Shown piece after piece: positions 36,237 through 44,890 of a DNA stretch of 64,000 nt. The notes below the pieces were generated by a model that was given only the letters and a program-made list of their open reading frames with translations, searched no databases and was not told the origin of the DNA. Source of the DNA: Sphingomonas sp. IC081. Its GTDB lineage: Bacteria; Pseudomonadota; Alphaproteobacteria; Sphingomonadales; Sphingomonadaceae. The position numbers and the translations under genes were made by a program. Every line of letters begins with the position of its first letter. The first letter of the stretch is position 1. Where the stretch lies: assembly GCF_006874585.1 (NCBI RefSeq), contig NZ_CP029761.1, positions 2,739,001 to 2,803,000 on the forward strand. Direction: 5' to 3'.

Positions 36237-36401
36237 GAGGCCGTTTGAAAATTCGCGAAACGCGAATTTTGCGGCACCGGCCCACTCCCCCACCCTGCCA
36301 CCCATTGGTAGTATCCTGCGGGTGGCAGGGTGGGGGAGTGGGCCGGTACCGCCTCAAAAATGCCGGTGAAGGCATTTTTCAAACGGTCTCCAAACGGCCT
36401 C
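36237..36401. mobile_element. Three-hairpin repeat, copy 3, with mobile-element-like ends
   Basis: Interior: hairpin AAATTCGCG..CGCGAATTT (36248-36270), long stem GGCACCGG/CCGGTACC continuing through CACTCCCCCACCCTGCC paired with GGCAGGGTGGGGGAGTG (arms about 36273-36303 and 36320-36350), loop GTATCCTG (36311-36318), and a third hairpin AAAATGCC..GGCATTTT. The outer ends are inverted repeats GAGGCCGTTTG (36237-36247) and CAAACGGCCTC (36391-36401), flanked by TAA on both sides (36234-36236, 36402-36404), like a 3-base target duplication. No coding capacity. Confidence 0.78.
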
Positions 36402-36421
36402 TAAGGCTTTCCTTGCAAGCC

Positions 36422-36937
36422 ATGCGCCTTCCCCTGCTTCTCGCCGCCTGCGCCGGAGTTTGCGTGACTTCGGCCGCACAGGCCGCGGAACCGGGCGCGG
36501 CGCCCCTTCCCGCCGGTGTCAGCGCCCTCGCCGGGTGCTGGACCGGCAAGGGCGAAGTCATGGGCAAGGCCGTGTCCATTGCCCTGACCGCCAGACCGGT
36601 GGCACTGGGCGCGCTGTTCACGGTGGATGCCGACAGCACCGCCCTCGCCGATCCTGCCGACCGTTATGCCGCGCACCTGACCTTCGGCGGAGCCAAAGCC
36701 GATACCATCACCGGCTACTGGGCCGACAGCTTCGGCGGCGACTACACCGCGACCGGCCACGGCTCACCCCGCCCCGGCGGCTTCGACATGACCTACGACT
36801 ACGGCGCCGATGCCTTCGTCAACCGCTGGCGGATCGAGGGCGAACGCCTGCACTGGCAGATCGTCGCACAGTCGAAAGACGGCGCGGAAAAGCCCTTTGC
36901 CAACTATGCGCTGCAAAGGACCGCCTGCGCGCGATAG
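36422..36937 (+). CDS. Exported protein of unknown function
   Basis: 171 residues with a signal peptide (MRLPLLLAACAGVCVTSAAQA). The mature part starts GVSALAGCWTGKGEVMG and ends with Cys in LQRTACAR; the two Cys may pair. The domain with FTVDADSTALADPADRYAAHL and GGFDMTYDYGADAF resembles DUF1579-like lipocalin-fold proteins, but this is uncertain. ATG 20 bases after the mobile repeat, so its promoter must lie within or upstream of that repeat. Confidence 0.6.
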   Translation: MRLPLLLAACAGVCVTSAAQAAEPGAAPLPAGVSALAGCWTGKGEVMGKAVSIALTARPVALGALFTVDADSTALADPADRYAAHLTFGGAKADTITGYWADSFGGDYTATGHGSPRPGGFDMTYDYGADAFVNRWRIEGERLHWQIVAQSKDGAEKPFANYALQRTACAR

Positions 36938-36952
36938 ACTGGCGCCAAACAA

Positions 36953-36983
36953 AAAGGGCGGCCCTTCGCGGAGCCGCCCTTTG
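36953..36983 (-). terminator. Terminator of the cyclophilin gene (possibly bidirectional)
   Basis: AAAGGGCGGC (36953-36962) and GCCGCCCTTT (36973-36982) pair around a 10-base loop. On the minus strand TTTTTGTTTGG follows, a strong T run, so it mainly ends ppi transcripts; it may also serve the rightward gene at 36422. Confidence 0.82.
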
Positions 36984-37006
36984 CTATTTCAAGCGTCCGG
37001 AAAGGC

Positions 37007-37462
<456 letters not shown>

Positions 37463-37674
37463 CGATAATCTCCATCTTGCCCGCTTTCGGCGGGACTGGC
37501 TTGCCCCCGATATAAGGCCGATCCCCGCAAAGTCACGCCCGGCTCGTCGGGGCGGCGTCGGGGCAGCCTCGGGGCAGCCTCGGGGCAGCGTCGCGCCGAG
37601 CGTTTTGAACGTCATTTTTCGCCGTATCGCTTGCCCCTGTTGCAATTGCGAAATTGGCGCGTAGACCGGCGAGG

Positions 37675-39141
37675 ATGACGCAAACGGACCTCGACGAAGA
37701 GCTGCACGATCGCGCCCCCGATGCGCAGGACGCGCCGCCCGAGCCCGAACCGGAAGCCCATAAGGATTCGGCCAAGGATTCCGAAAGCCTCGACGAGGAC
37801 AACCACCTGAAGTCCGACTTCGTGCGCAGCGTCAAGGACGCGCTGCACGAGGACGATTTCGAGCGCGTCTACGACCTTGTCGAGCCGCTCCACCCCGCCG
37901 ACATCGCCGACCTTTTCGAGCTGTTCGACGAACGCGAGCGCCTTGGCCTCGCCCGCGCCATCCGCGACCTGATGAGCGTCGAGGTGATCGCCGAACTCAA
38001 CGACTGGGTGCGCGAGGCGCTGGTCGAGGCGCTGCCCGCCGACGTCGTTGCCGAGATCGCCGAGCAGCTCGACACCGACGACGCCGTCGCGATGCTGGAA
38101 GACCTCGACGAGGAGGACCAGCAGGCCGTCCTCGCCGAGATGGAGCCGGAAGACCGCGCCGCCATCGAATCGGCGCTGTCCTACCCCGAGGAATCCGCCG
38201 GCCGTCTGATGAGCCGCGATTTTGTCGCGGTGCCCGAGACGATGACGGTGGGCGATCTCATCGATTTCCTGCGCGAACACCGCGAATTGCCGACCGAGTT
38301 CTGGGAAGTGTTCATCGTCGATCCGATGCACCGCCCGATCGGCACCTGTGCGCTCTCGTGGATCCTGCGCACCCCGCGTAACATCCCGCTCTATGACGTG
38401 ATGGCGCGCGACCAGACGCTGATCCCGGCTGACATGGACCAGGAAGAAGTCGCGCTGCGCTTCCAGAAATACGCGCTGATCTCCGCCGCGGTGGTGGACG
38501 AGGCGGGGCGGCTGATCGGCCAGATCACCGTCGACGACATCGTCCACATCATTCAGGAAGAGGCGAGCGAGGACATCCTGCGCCTGTCGGGTGCGGGCGA
38601 CGGCGACATCAACGAGCCGATCCTCGTCACCGTGCGCACCCGCCTTGCCTGGCTGGTGGTGAACCTCGGCACGGCGATGATCGCCTCCTCGGTGGTCGGG
38701 CTGTTCCAGGGGGCGATCGCCCGGTTCGCGATCCTGGCGGTGCTGATGCCGATCGTCTCGGGCATGGGCGGCAATGCGGGGACGCAGACGCTGGCCGTGG
38801 TGGTGCGCGCCATCGCCACCAACCAGCTGACCGATTCCAACACCGTGCGCATGATCCTGCGCGAGATCCGCATCGCGCTGACCAACGGCTTCGCGCTCGG
38901 CGCGCTGATCGGCACCGGCACCTGGCTGCTGTTCCAGAACCCGCTGCTGGGCGCGGTGATCGCCACCGCCATGGTGGTGAACAACCTGACCGCAGGCCTT
39001 GCCGGTATCCTCGTGCCCGTCACGCTCGACCGCTTCCGCATCGACCCGGCGGTGTCCTCCGCCGTGTTCGTGACGACCGCGACCGACACGATGGGCTTCT
39101 TCTCGTTCCTTGGCCTGGCGGTGCTGACTGGCCTCGCGTGA
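37675..39141 (+). CDS. mgtE: Magnesium transporter MgtE
   Basis: 488 residues. Acidic N-terminus (1-45), MgtE superhelical N domain (HPADIADLFELF, about 50-150), two CBS domains (about 160-290) that sense magnesium, then five transmembrane segments with the channel signature SGMGGNAGTQTLAV. ATG at 37675 with GAGG immediately upstream. Followed by a long terminator hairpin at 39141. Confidence 0.95.
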   Translation: MTQTDLDEELHDRAPDAQDAPPEPEPEAHKDSAKDSESLDEDNHLKSDFVRSVKDALHEDDFERVYDLVEPLHPADIADLFELFDERERLGLARAIRDLMSVEVIAELNDWVREALVEALPADVVAEIAEQLDTDDAVAMLEDLDEEDQQAVLAEMEPEDRAAIESALSYPEESAGRLMSRDFVAVPETMTVGDLIDFLREHRELPTEFWEVFIVDPMHRPIGTCALSWILRTPRNIPLYDVMARDQTLIPADMDQEEVALRFQKYALISAAVVDEAGRLIGQITVDDIVHIIQEEASEDILRLSGAGDGDINEPILVTVRTRLAWLVVNLGTAMIASSVVGLFQGAIARFAILAVLMPIVSGMGGNAGTQTLAVVVRAIATNQLTDSNTVRMILREIRIALTNGFALGALIGTGTWLLFQNPLLGAVIATAMVVNNLTAGLAGILVPVTLDRFRIDPAVSSAVFVTTATDTMGFFSFLGLAVLTGLA

Positions 39142-39188
39142 GGCGGAAAGGAATTCCGCGCAGCCTCGCGCGGTATTCCTTTCCGCCT
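39141..39188 (+). terminator. Long hairpin after mgtE
   Basis: AGGCGGAAAGGAAT (39141-39154) and ATTCCTTTCCGCCT (39175-39188) form a perfect 14-bp stem, with an inner CCGCGC..GCGCGG extension. It overlaps the mgtE stop. No T run follows. Confidence 0.65.
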
Positions 39189-39231
39189 GCGCGCGCACGG
39201 CTGTGTCGCGCCACGCCCCGTAGCGGACCTC

Positions 39232-39266
39232 CCAACCCCGCTCAGGCTGAGCCTGAGCGGGGTTGG
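39232..39266. repeat. REP-type hairpin
   Basis: Perfect palindrome: CCAACCCCGCTCAGGCT followed by AGCCTGAGCGGGGTTGG around a single base. Shares the CCCGCTCAGGCTGAGCCTG motif with 41103-41121. Confidence 0.75.
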
Positions 39267-39574
39267 GCTCTAATGCGGAACGACAGGAAACGCCCCCTAA
39301 CGGGCGTTCCAATCACTGCCGAATTTGCCCATGCCGCCTAGCATGGCCCTATTTCATTGAGCAGGAAGCTTGGGGACGTTGGCAGTTTACAAACACAGGC
39401 TTGATTCCGTTGCTGCCTTCGGCGATTTTCGCACATAGACGCTCCCCCTCCGCAATAATGCTTTGCCGGGCAGCTTGGCATCGTCCCATCGATGAGTATT
39501 CTATATTGATCGGATCGCCATTAGCCGAGCTACCCGATAGAATCGCTTCACTGCCCCTTGAAAGACTGGTGCTA

Positions 39575-40724
39575 GTGGATTGACCGGAACGAAAGAGTCC
39601 AGTTGGGGATTCCCACTGGCTTGCTGGCGTGTCAGTCTCGGAGGATGCGTGATGGGATCAGCTTCATCGTTTCGGCCTCCGACCGTCAACGCCTGCACGA
39701 CATCGTGTCGGCGCCCTTGAGTCCACAGAAACATGTCTGGCGCGCCCGTATCGTTCTTTTGAGCAGCGACGGCCTGGGCACCTCGGCGATTATGACGGCA
39801 ACAGGAAAGTCGAAGACCTGCGTGTGGCGCTGGCAGGAGCGTTTCATGCACGAAGGCGTCGATGGCCTGCTCCGCGACAAGTCCCGTCCGCCCGGCAAGG
39901 CGCCGGTATTGCCCAAGCGCGTGGCCGAAATTGTCCGGCTTACGCAGGAACCGCCGCCGCATGAGGCAACCCACTGGACGGCGCGCGCGATGGCCAAAGC
40001 GGTCGGGCTTGCCGTTTCGACAGTGCAGTCGATCTGGAAGGCGCATGGGCTTGCTCCGCATCGCTGGCGCAGCTTCAAGCTGTCGAACGATCCGGCTTTC
40101 GCCGAAAAGCTCACCGAGATCGTCGGCCTCTATGTCGATCCCCCCGCCCATGCGGTGGTCCTGTCGATCGACGAGAAATCGCAGATACAGGCGCTCGACC
40201 GCACCCAGCCCGGTCTGCCGATGAAGAAGGGCCGCGCCGGCACCCTGACCCATGACTACAAGCGCCACGGCACGACCACGCTGTTCGCTGCGCTCAATGT
40301 GCTCGACGGAACCGTGATAGGGCAGAACATGCAGCGCCACCGCCACCAGGAGTTCATCCGCTTCCTCAATCGGATCGAGCGTGAAGTACCCAAGGGCAAG
40401 GCGATCCACGTGATCCTCGACAACTATGCCGCACACAAGAAGGACAAGGTCCAGGAGTGGCTCGCCCGCCATCCGCGCTGGACTTTCCACTTCACGCCGA
40501 CATCTTCCTCATGGCTCAATGCCGTCGAGGGCTTCTTCGCAAAGCTGACCAGGCGGCGCCTTAAGCACGGCGTCTTCCACTCCGTCGTCGACCTCCAGGC
40601 TGCCATCAACCGGTTCATCCGGGAGTACAACGCCGACAACCCCAAGCCCTTCATCTGGAAGGCCAATCCGGACGAAATCATCGCGGCTCGAAATCGAGGG
40701 TTCCAAACGTTGGAGTCAATCCAC
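39575..40724 (+). mobile_element. IS630-family insertion sequence
   Basis: 1,150 bases between two TA target copies (39573-39574 and 40725-40726, both within CTAG). The ends begin GTGGATTGAC on the left and, on the complement, GTGGATTGAC on the right; similarity beyond the first ten bases is patchy (a further AACG matches). TA duplication and the transposase are typical of IS630. It lies in antisense direction to the lipoprotein gene it breaks. Confidence 0.9.
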
Positions 40725-40727
40725 TAG
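39645..40727 (+). CDS. IS630-family transposase
   Basis: About 360 residues (ATG 39645; a TTG at 39603 is an alternative). An N-terminal HTH pair (LGTSAIMTATGKSKTCVWRWQ and AMAKAVGLAVSTVQSIWKAH) precedes the DDE catalytic domain: first Asp in VVLSIDEKSQIQALDR, second in HVILDNYAAHKK, Glu in WLNAVEGFFAKLTRR. All three catalytic residues are present and no frameshift is seen, so it is probably active. The stop codon TAG uses the right TA target copy plus the next chromosomal base. Confidence 0.93.
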   Translation: MRDGISFIVSASDRQRLHDIVSAPLSPQKHVWRARIVLLSSDGLGTSAIMTATGKSKTCVWRWQERFMHEGVDGLLRDKSRPPGKAPVLPKRVAEIVRLTQEPPPHEATHWTARAMAKAVGLAVSTVQSIWKAHGLAPHRWRSFKLSNDPAFAEKLTEIVGLYVDPPAHAVVLSIDEKSQIQALDRTQPGLPMKKGRAGTLTHDYKRHGTTTLFAALNVLDGTVIGQNMQRHRHQEFIRFLNRIEREVPKGKAIHVILDNYAAHKKDKVQEWLARHPRWTFHFTPTSSSWLNAVEGFFAKLTRRRLKHGVFHSVVDLQAAINRFIREYNADNPKPFIWKANPDEIIAARNRGFQTLESIH

Positions 40728-40925
40728 GTTTATGTTGAACTGGCGGTCGAAGTTTCTCATTTTCAATTGCATTCAACCGCTTTTCCAATTCCGCAACTCG
40801 CGCTTCTAGCTGGCTGATGCGAGAAGAATAGTCTGGCGATGATTGATGGCAGGCGGAGATGGCAAGAACCATTGCTATCGCTGCGACTGTCCTGAGCATA
40901 ATCCGCGTATCCCCCAAAGTTGCCG

Positions 40926-41131
40926 TCACCCTGAACTTGTTTCAGGGTCATCAAACCCATAGCTCAGGTTTGTGAGTTGCGAACCAAGATGGCGCTTTGC
41001 AACACGACATACTGGCCCGACGGCCTGATGGATCCTGAAACAAGTTCAGGATGACGAAGTGTTGTCCGAACACGTCTACCGCCTACCCTAAACTGCCAAC
41101 CCCCGCTCAGGCTGAGCCTGTCGAAGCCCCC
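40926..41131. repeat. REP doublet and REP motif in a 327-base gap
   Basis: CACCCTGAACTTGTTTCAGG (40927-40946) and its inverted partner CCTGAAACAAGTTCAGGATG (41034-41053) form a widely spaced inverted pair. A second type, CCCGCTCAGGCTGAGCCTG with TCGAAG after it, lies at 41103-41127. No gene is seen between 40900 and 41226. Confidence 0.75.
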
Positions 41132-41226
41132 TGGACAGCGCACTGCGGCTCCATGCTGCGACAAACTCCGGCAATCCCGCCAGAACCCCACTGGCCAGCG
41201 GGGCCCGGCGCTCCTATCTAGCGTCC

Positions 41227-41628
41227 ATGCCGCTGCACATGACCAAGATCGCCTTCTCCGCCGAAAGCCCGGCGGATCTGCGGGCATGGCTGGAAAGCCA
41301 CGCCGATCTCGGCGAGGCGCGGCTGACCACGCGCTATCTGCCCAAGCGGCAGGAGGAGATGGCCGGGGGATCGCTTTTCTGGATCTACGAGCATGCGCTG
41401 ATCGGCCGCTCGCCCATTCTCGGCTTCGAGCAGCGCGAGGACGGGCGCTGGTGGATCCGCCTGGCGCCCGTGCTGATCCCGGTCGTCACCCAGCCCAAGC
41501 GCGCCCATCAGGGCTGGCGTTATCTGGCCGACAAGGACGCCCCGCGCGATCTGGGCGAAGGCGAAAGCGCCGGGGAGGCGATGCCCCCTGCCCTCGCCCG
41601 CGAACTGGCGAAACTGGGGCTGGTATAG
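41227..41628 (+). CDS. DUF1489-family protein
   Basis: 133 residues, small cytosolic protein starting MPLHMTKIAFSAESPADLRAWL, as do DUF1489 proteins of alphaproteobacteria. Conserved features are FWIYEHALIGRSPILGF and RPKRAHQGWRYL-like end segments (here QPKRAHQGWRYL). The family function is unknown. Monocistronic, read toward the amidohydrolase gene on the other strand. Confidence 0.8.
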   Translation: MPLHMTKIAFSAESPADLRAWLESHADLGEARLTTRYLPKRQEEMAGGSLFWIYEHALIGRSPILGFEQREDGRWWIRLAPVLIPVVTQPKRAHQGWRYLADKDAPRDLGEGESAGEAMPPALARELAKLGLV

Positions 41629-41697
41629 CGCACAAGGAAAAGGCCGGAAGCGGTTGCCCGCCCCCGGCCCGGTTCCTCGAAAAGCCCTGCCCGAAGG

Positions 41698-42966
41698 TCA
41701 GAACGGCAGCTTGTAGAAACGCGCCGCGTTGTCCTGCAGGACCTTCTTCTTGATGGCGTAGTCGTAGCCGCCCAGCACGTCCTTGATGTGCGCCTGCACG
41801 CCCGGATAGAGCGAGGTGGGGTGCGGGAAGTCGGTCTCGAACATCACATTGTCGACGCCGATGGTTTCCAGCAACTGCTTGGGCGCGATCTTCTCGAACC
41901 AGAAGGTGCACATGAAGTGATCGCGGAAGTAGTCCCAGGGCTGCTTCTTGAGCACGTTGCGCTTGCTGGGCAGCATTTCCTGGAACTGGTGCTCCAGCGC
42001 CTCGACGGCGAAGGGAATCCAGCCCATGCCGCTCTCGATCAGGCCGATCTTGAGGTTCGGGTGGCGGTCCAGACGGCCCGAGACCATCCAGTTGCCCAGC
42101 GTCGCCGCGTTGCCGATCGAGAACATCGTCGCCACCACCGAGAGCGTCTGCTCGAACTGGAAACCTTCCCAGGTCAGCGTGTTCGGATCGATCGCGGCAT
42201 TGAGGTGGAAGTTGAGCGAGATGCCCTCGGCATCGATCATCTCCAGGAACGGCGTCCAGTAGTCATGGTTGAAGCTGGGCACGCCGACACGCTCGGGCGT
42301 ATCGGGCAGCACGAAGCCGCGCAGGCCCATGTCGATGCAGCGACGGGCTTCCTTTTCCATCTCCGCCTTGTCCCAGAACGGCAGGTGCGCCATCGGGAAC
42401 AACCGCTCGCCCGATTCACGCTGCCAGTCGGCATTGAAATCGTTGTAGATCTTCATGATCTGCACGGCGAGATCGTTGTTGCCCAGCGTCATCAGCATGC
42501 CCGCCTGGGTGATGCCCGAGTTCTGGAAGCAGATCTGCGCATAGACGCCCATGTCGTCCATCGCCTGAAGGCGCGGGGCGATCTCGTGGCCGCCGGCGTG
42601 GGCTTCTTCCAGCGTCGGGAAGGCAAGGCGGCCGAGCAGCTTGTTGTTGTCCTTGCGGATGACGTTGCCGCCCAGCGTGCCGCAGTTGCGATCGCCGATA
42701 TACCAGCGATCAACCCCGTCGGCATCGCGCTTCACGTAAGGCATCTTGTCCTTCATGCCGGCCGGCGCGCGGTCGGTGAAGAGCGTCGGCGGTTCGACGA
42801 TGTGGGTGTCGGTATCGACGATCTTGATGCCTTCCAGCGACGGATCAAGCCCGCCGGACTGGGTGGCGTAGTCCACCTCGCGGATCACGCCGCCCTTGGT
42901 GTAGCCCTCGGCCGACCAGTACTTGCGCGCCGAGTCCTTCATTTCCTTGGTGTCGCCATCTGCCAT
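41698..42966 (-). CDS. Amidohydrolase_2 (TIM-barrel metal-dependent hydrolase)
   Basis: 422 residues, cytosolic. The metal-binding start VDTDTHIVEPP, central NFHLNAAI and the final ETDFPHPTSLYPG are typical of the ACMS-decarboxylase/gamma-resorcylate group (PF04909). In sphingomonads such proteins cluster with steroid or aromatic degradation; the substrate here is unknown. Start ATG at 42966 (MADGDTKEMK). It is divergent to a cytochrome P450 gene 181 bases away. Confidence 0.87.
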   Translation of the reverse strand: MADGDTKEMKDSARKYWSAEGYTKGGVIREVDYATQSGGLDPSLEGIKIVDTDTHIVEPPTLFTDRAPAGMKDKMPYVKRDADGVDRWYIGDRNCGTLGGNVIRKDNNKLLGRLAFPTLEEAHAGGHEIAPRLQAMDDMGVYAQICFQNSGITQAGMLMTLGNNDLAVQIMKIYNDFNADWQRESGERLFPMAHLPFWDKAEMEKEARRCIDMGLRGFVLPDTPERVGVPSFNHDYWTPFLEMIDAEGISLNFHLNAAIDPNTLTWEGFQFEQTLSVVATMFSIGNAATLGNWMVSGRLDRHPNLKIGLIESGMGWIPFAVEALEHQFQEMLPSKRNVLKKQPWDYFRDHFMCTFWFEKIAPKQLLETIGVDNVMFETDFPHPTSLYPGVQAHIKDVLGGYDYAIKKKVLQDNAARFYKLPF

Positions 42967-42975
42967 GGCCCTGTC

Positions 42976-42994
42976 TCCCAAAATGCAATTGGGA
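42976..42994. promoter_or_regulatory. Inverted repeat in the divergent promoter region
   Basis: TCCCAA-N7-TTGGGA, a perfect 6-bp inverted repeat placed 10 bases before the amidohydrolase start. Position and symmetry suit an operator or a translational-control hairpin; the cognate protein is not in the window. Confidence 0.35.
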
Positions 42995-43147
42995 CTCGTG
43001 TCGCAACCTTGGGGGCTGCAATCAATCGATGAGCCCAACGCCGAAGCGATGAATGGGCCCGCGCGCCCTGCGCCGCGATCGGGCGGCCTCGCTGCGCCTT
43101 GCCGCAACCGGGCGCTCCGGGCATCCATGGCCCCGGGAGACAACATC

Positions 43148-44425
43148 ATGCCACAAACGCACACGCTCGACGACATCCGCGTGGAATTCGACGCGCCCGG
43201 CAATGTGCCCAAGGACCGGATCGTCGATCTGTCCTTCGCCATGGGCACCGCGCCCAACGATCTGGTGGACCCTTACGAACCGGTGGGCTGGCTGGCGGGC
43301 GAGGACATTCCGCGCCTGCTGTTCAACCCGCCCTCGATGCACGGGCTCGGCGCCATCAGCGGCAACCGGCGCGGTTCCTGGGTGGTGACGCACTACGAGG
43401 ACATCGAGCGCGTCTATTCGGACAACGAGCACTTCTCGAACGCCGGGACCGCCGAATTCCAGCGCCTGATCGGGGAGACGTTCAAGTCCATCCCGCTCGC
43501 CATCGATCCGCCGGACCACCAGAAGTACCGGCTTTACCTGATGCCCTACTTCAGCCCGGCGCGGATCACCCGCCACCTCGAACCGCGCATCCGCAAGGTG
43601 GTGGACGAGATGATCGGCGCCATCGAGGACAAGGGCGAGGTCGACATGGCCTGGGACTTCGCGCGGGTCTATCCGGTGCGGATCTTCATGGGCCTGATGG
43701 GCTTCCCGGACGACAAGTTCGACCAGTTCCTCGATTGGGAGTGGGACATCCTCCACTCCGGCAGCCTCGACAAGATGCAGGCGGCGCTGCGCGGCGTGCT
43801 CGATTTCCTGCGCGCCTTCATCGCCGAGAAGGAACAGATTCCCGACGAGCATCTCGTCTCCTCCATCGTCCACGGCCAGATCGAGGGCCGTGCCCTTACC
43901 GAGGACGAGAAGATCGGCATGGTCTGGTTCCTGTGGCTGGGCGGGCTCGATACCGTGGCGGCCACCATCGCCCAGATGTTCCGCCGCCTCGCGCTCCAGC
44001 CGGACCTGCAGAAACGGCTGCGCGACCATCCCGAACTCATCAACTCGGCGGTCGAGGAGTTCCTGCGCACCCAGCCGATCCTCTCCTCCTCGCGCACGGC
44101 GAAGAAGGACTTCGAGTGGCACGGGATCGCGGTGAAGCAAGGCGATTCGTTCTCCTGCCTCAACCCTGCCGGCAACTTCGACCCCGCCCGCTTCGAAAAC
44201 CCGCGCGAGTTCGATCCCGAGCGGAAAGCGAACCGCCACTTCACCTTCGTCGGCGGCGTCCACATCTGCCTCGGCGCGCATCTGGCCCGGCGCGAACTGC
44301 GCGTGCTGCTGGAGCAGTGGTTCGAGCGGATCCCGCCGTTCCGGGTCAAGCCGGGAGCGGATACCACCGTATTTCCGGGGCTGCTTTCGATCCGCAATCT
44401 GCCGATCGTCTGGGATGTGAAGTAA
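43148..44425 (+). CDS. Cytochrome P450
   Basis: 425 residues, soluble bacterial P450. The I-helix is WFLWLGGLDTVAAT (GxDT), the ExxR motif is EEFLR, and the heme loop FTFVGGVHICLGAHLARREL supplies the Cys ligand. The start ATG 43148 follows GGGAGA at a good distance; a longer frame to 42923 overlaps the divergent gene. It needs an external ferredoxin and reductase, not seen nearby. Together with the amidohydrolase it suggests oxidation and ring or side-chain cleavage of a hydrophobic compound. Confidence 0.93.
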   Translation: MPQTHTLDDIRVEFDAPGNVPKDRIVDLSFAMGTAPNDLVDPYEPVGWLAGEDIPRLLFNPPSMHGLGAISGNRRGSWVVTHYEDIERVYSDNEHFSNAGTAEFQRLIGETFKSIPLAIDPPDHQKYRLYLMPYFSPARITRHLEPRIRKVVDEMIGAIEDKGEVDMAWDFARVYPVRIFMGLMGFPDDKFDQFLDWEWDILHSGSLDKMQAALRGVLDFLRAFIAEKEQIPDEHLVSSIVHGQIEGRALTEDEKIGMVWFLWLGGLDTVAATIAQMFRRLALQPDLQKRLRDHPELINSAVEEFLRTQPILSSSRTAKKDFEWHGIAVKQGDSFSCLNPAGNFDPARFENPREFDPERKANRHFTFVGGVHICLGAHLARRELRVLLEQWFERIPPFRVKPGADTTVFPGLLSIRNLPIVWDVK

Positions 44426-44436
44426 GTAAGAGGAAA

Positions 44437-44874
44437 GCAGGGGAGCATAGCCCCCCTGCACCCCCAATACCGTCTAGGTCGTAAACTCATAAACGGCACC
44501 ATCGAGGTTTGAGGCAAAATGGCTCAGCGGCAGGAGGGAAGGCGCTGGAATATGTCGATATTTCAAGACTTCCCGACGCAGCGCTGGGCCATTTTGGTCA
44601 AATCCCGCAGGGACGCCCAAATGGCTTCCATCTCGAACCGAAGCGGCCTTGGACGGGCAACCAGCCCGCCCGGCGGCAACTTCGGCCCGAGCTGTTCGCC
44701 ATTTGGGCGCCTCGATGGTGCCGTTTATGAGTTTACCACCTAGGTCACGCGGACCAACAGCCTCGTGCGCCCATGGCTGCGTCGGGAGACTTATTGGCTG
44801 CACCGCAAGGAGCGCACTACGGATAGGCAGGGCGCAACGAAGACATTCCGAGGGTCTGGGGGATCATCCCCCAG
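44437..44874. repeat. Terminator-type repeat B, copy 2 (with MITE 3 inside)
   Basis: Reverse-oriented relative of 18208-18379. Left end GCAGGGGAGCATAGCCCCCCTGC (44437-44459), right end CTGGGGGATCATCCCCCAG (44856-44874). The core is split at CTAG by MITE 3 (44477-44740). It lies between the convergent P450 and MFS genes. Confidence 0.82.
44477..44740. mobile_element. MITE-like element 3, nested in repeat B
   Basis: 264 bases between two TA (44475-44476, 44741-44742). Ends: GGTCGTAAACTCATAAACGG and, on the complement of the right end, GGTGGTAAACTCATAAACGG. The interior matches MITE 2 in inverse orientation with few differences, including ATATGTCGATAT and GCCCAAATGG. Because copy 1 of repeat B has a single CTAG at this point, the TA duplication is directly supported. 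Confidence 0.9.
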
Positions 44875-44890
44875 AACTTCCTCTTCTCCT

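Larger units (their letters stand above)
39349..40899 (-). pseudogene. Lipoprotein gene interrupted by an IS630-family element
   Basis: The 5' part (40899 down to 40725) codes MLRTVAAIAMVLAISACHQS, a leader with lipobox ISAC, then a heptad-patterned coiled coil (SRISQLEARVAELEKRLNAI). Removing 39575-40724 with one TA copy continues the same frame from 39572 down to a TAG at 39349-39351, giving another roughly 70 residues containing RCQAARQSIIAEGERLCAKI and four Cys. The rebuilt protein has about 130 residues. In the present sequence the frame runs on into the IS and ends inside it. Function unknown. Confidence 0.85.

Noticed and set aside
37545..37600. Short tandem GGGGCAGCCTC repeats upstream of the cyclophilin gene
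   Set aside because: Only a few imperfect units in GC-rich intergenic DNA; no sign of a regulatory or mobile role.
44509..44743. Short frames within MITE 3
   Set aside because: Frames lie in inverted-repeat DNA shared with MITE 2, where they are not kept open.
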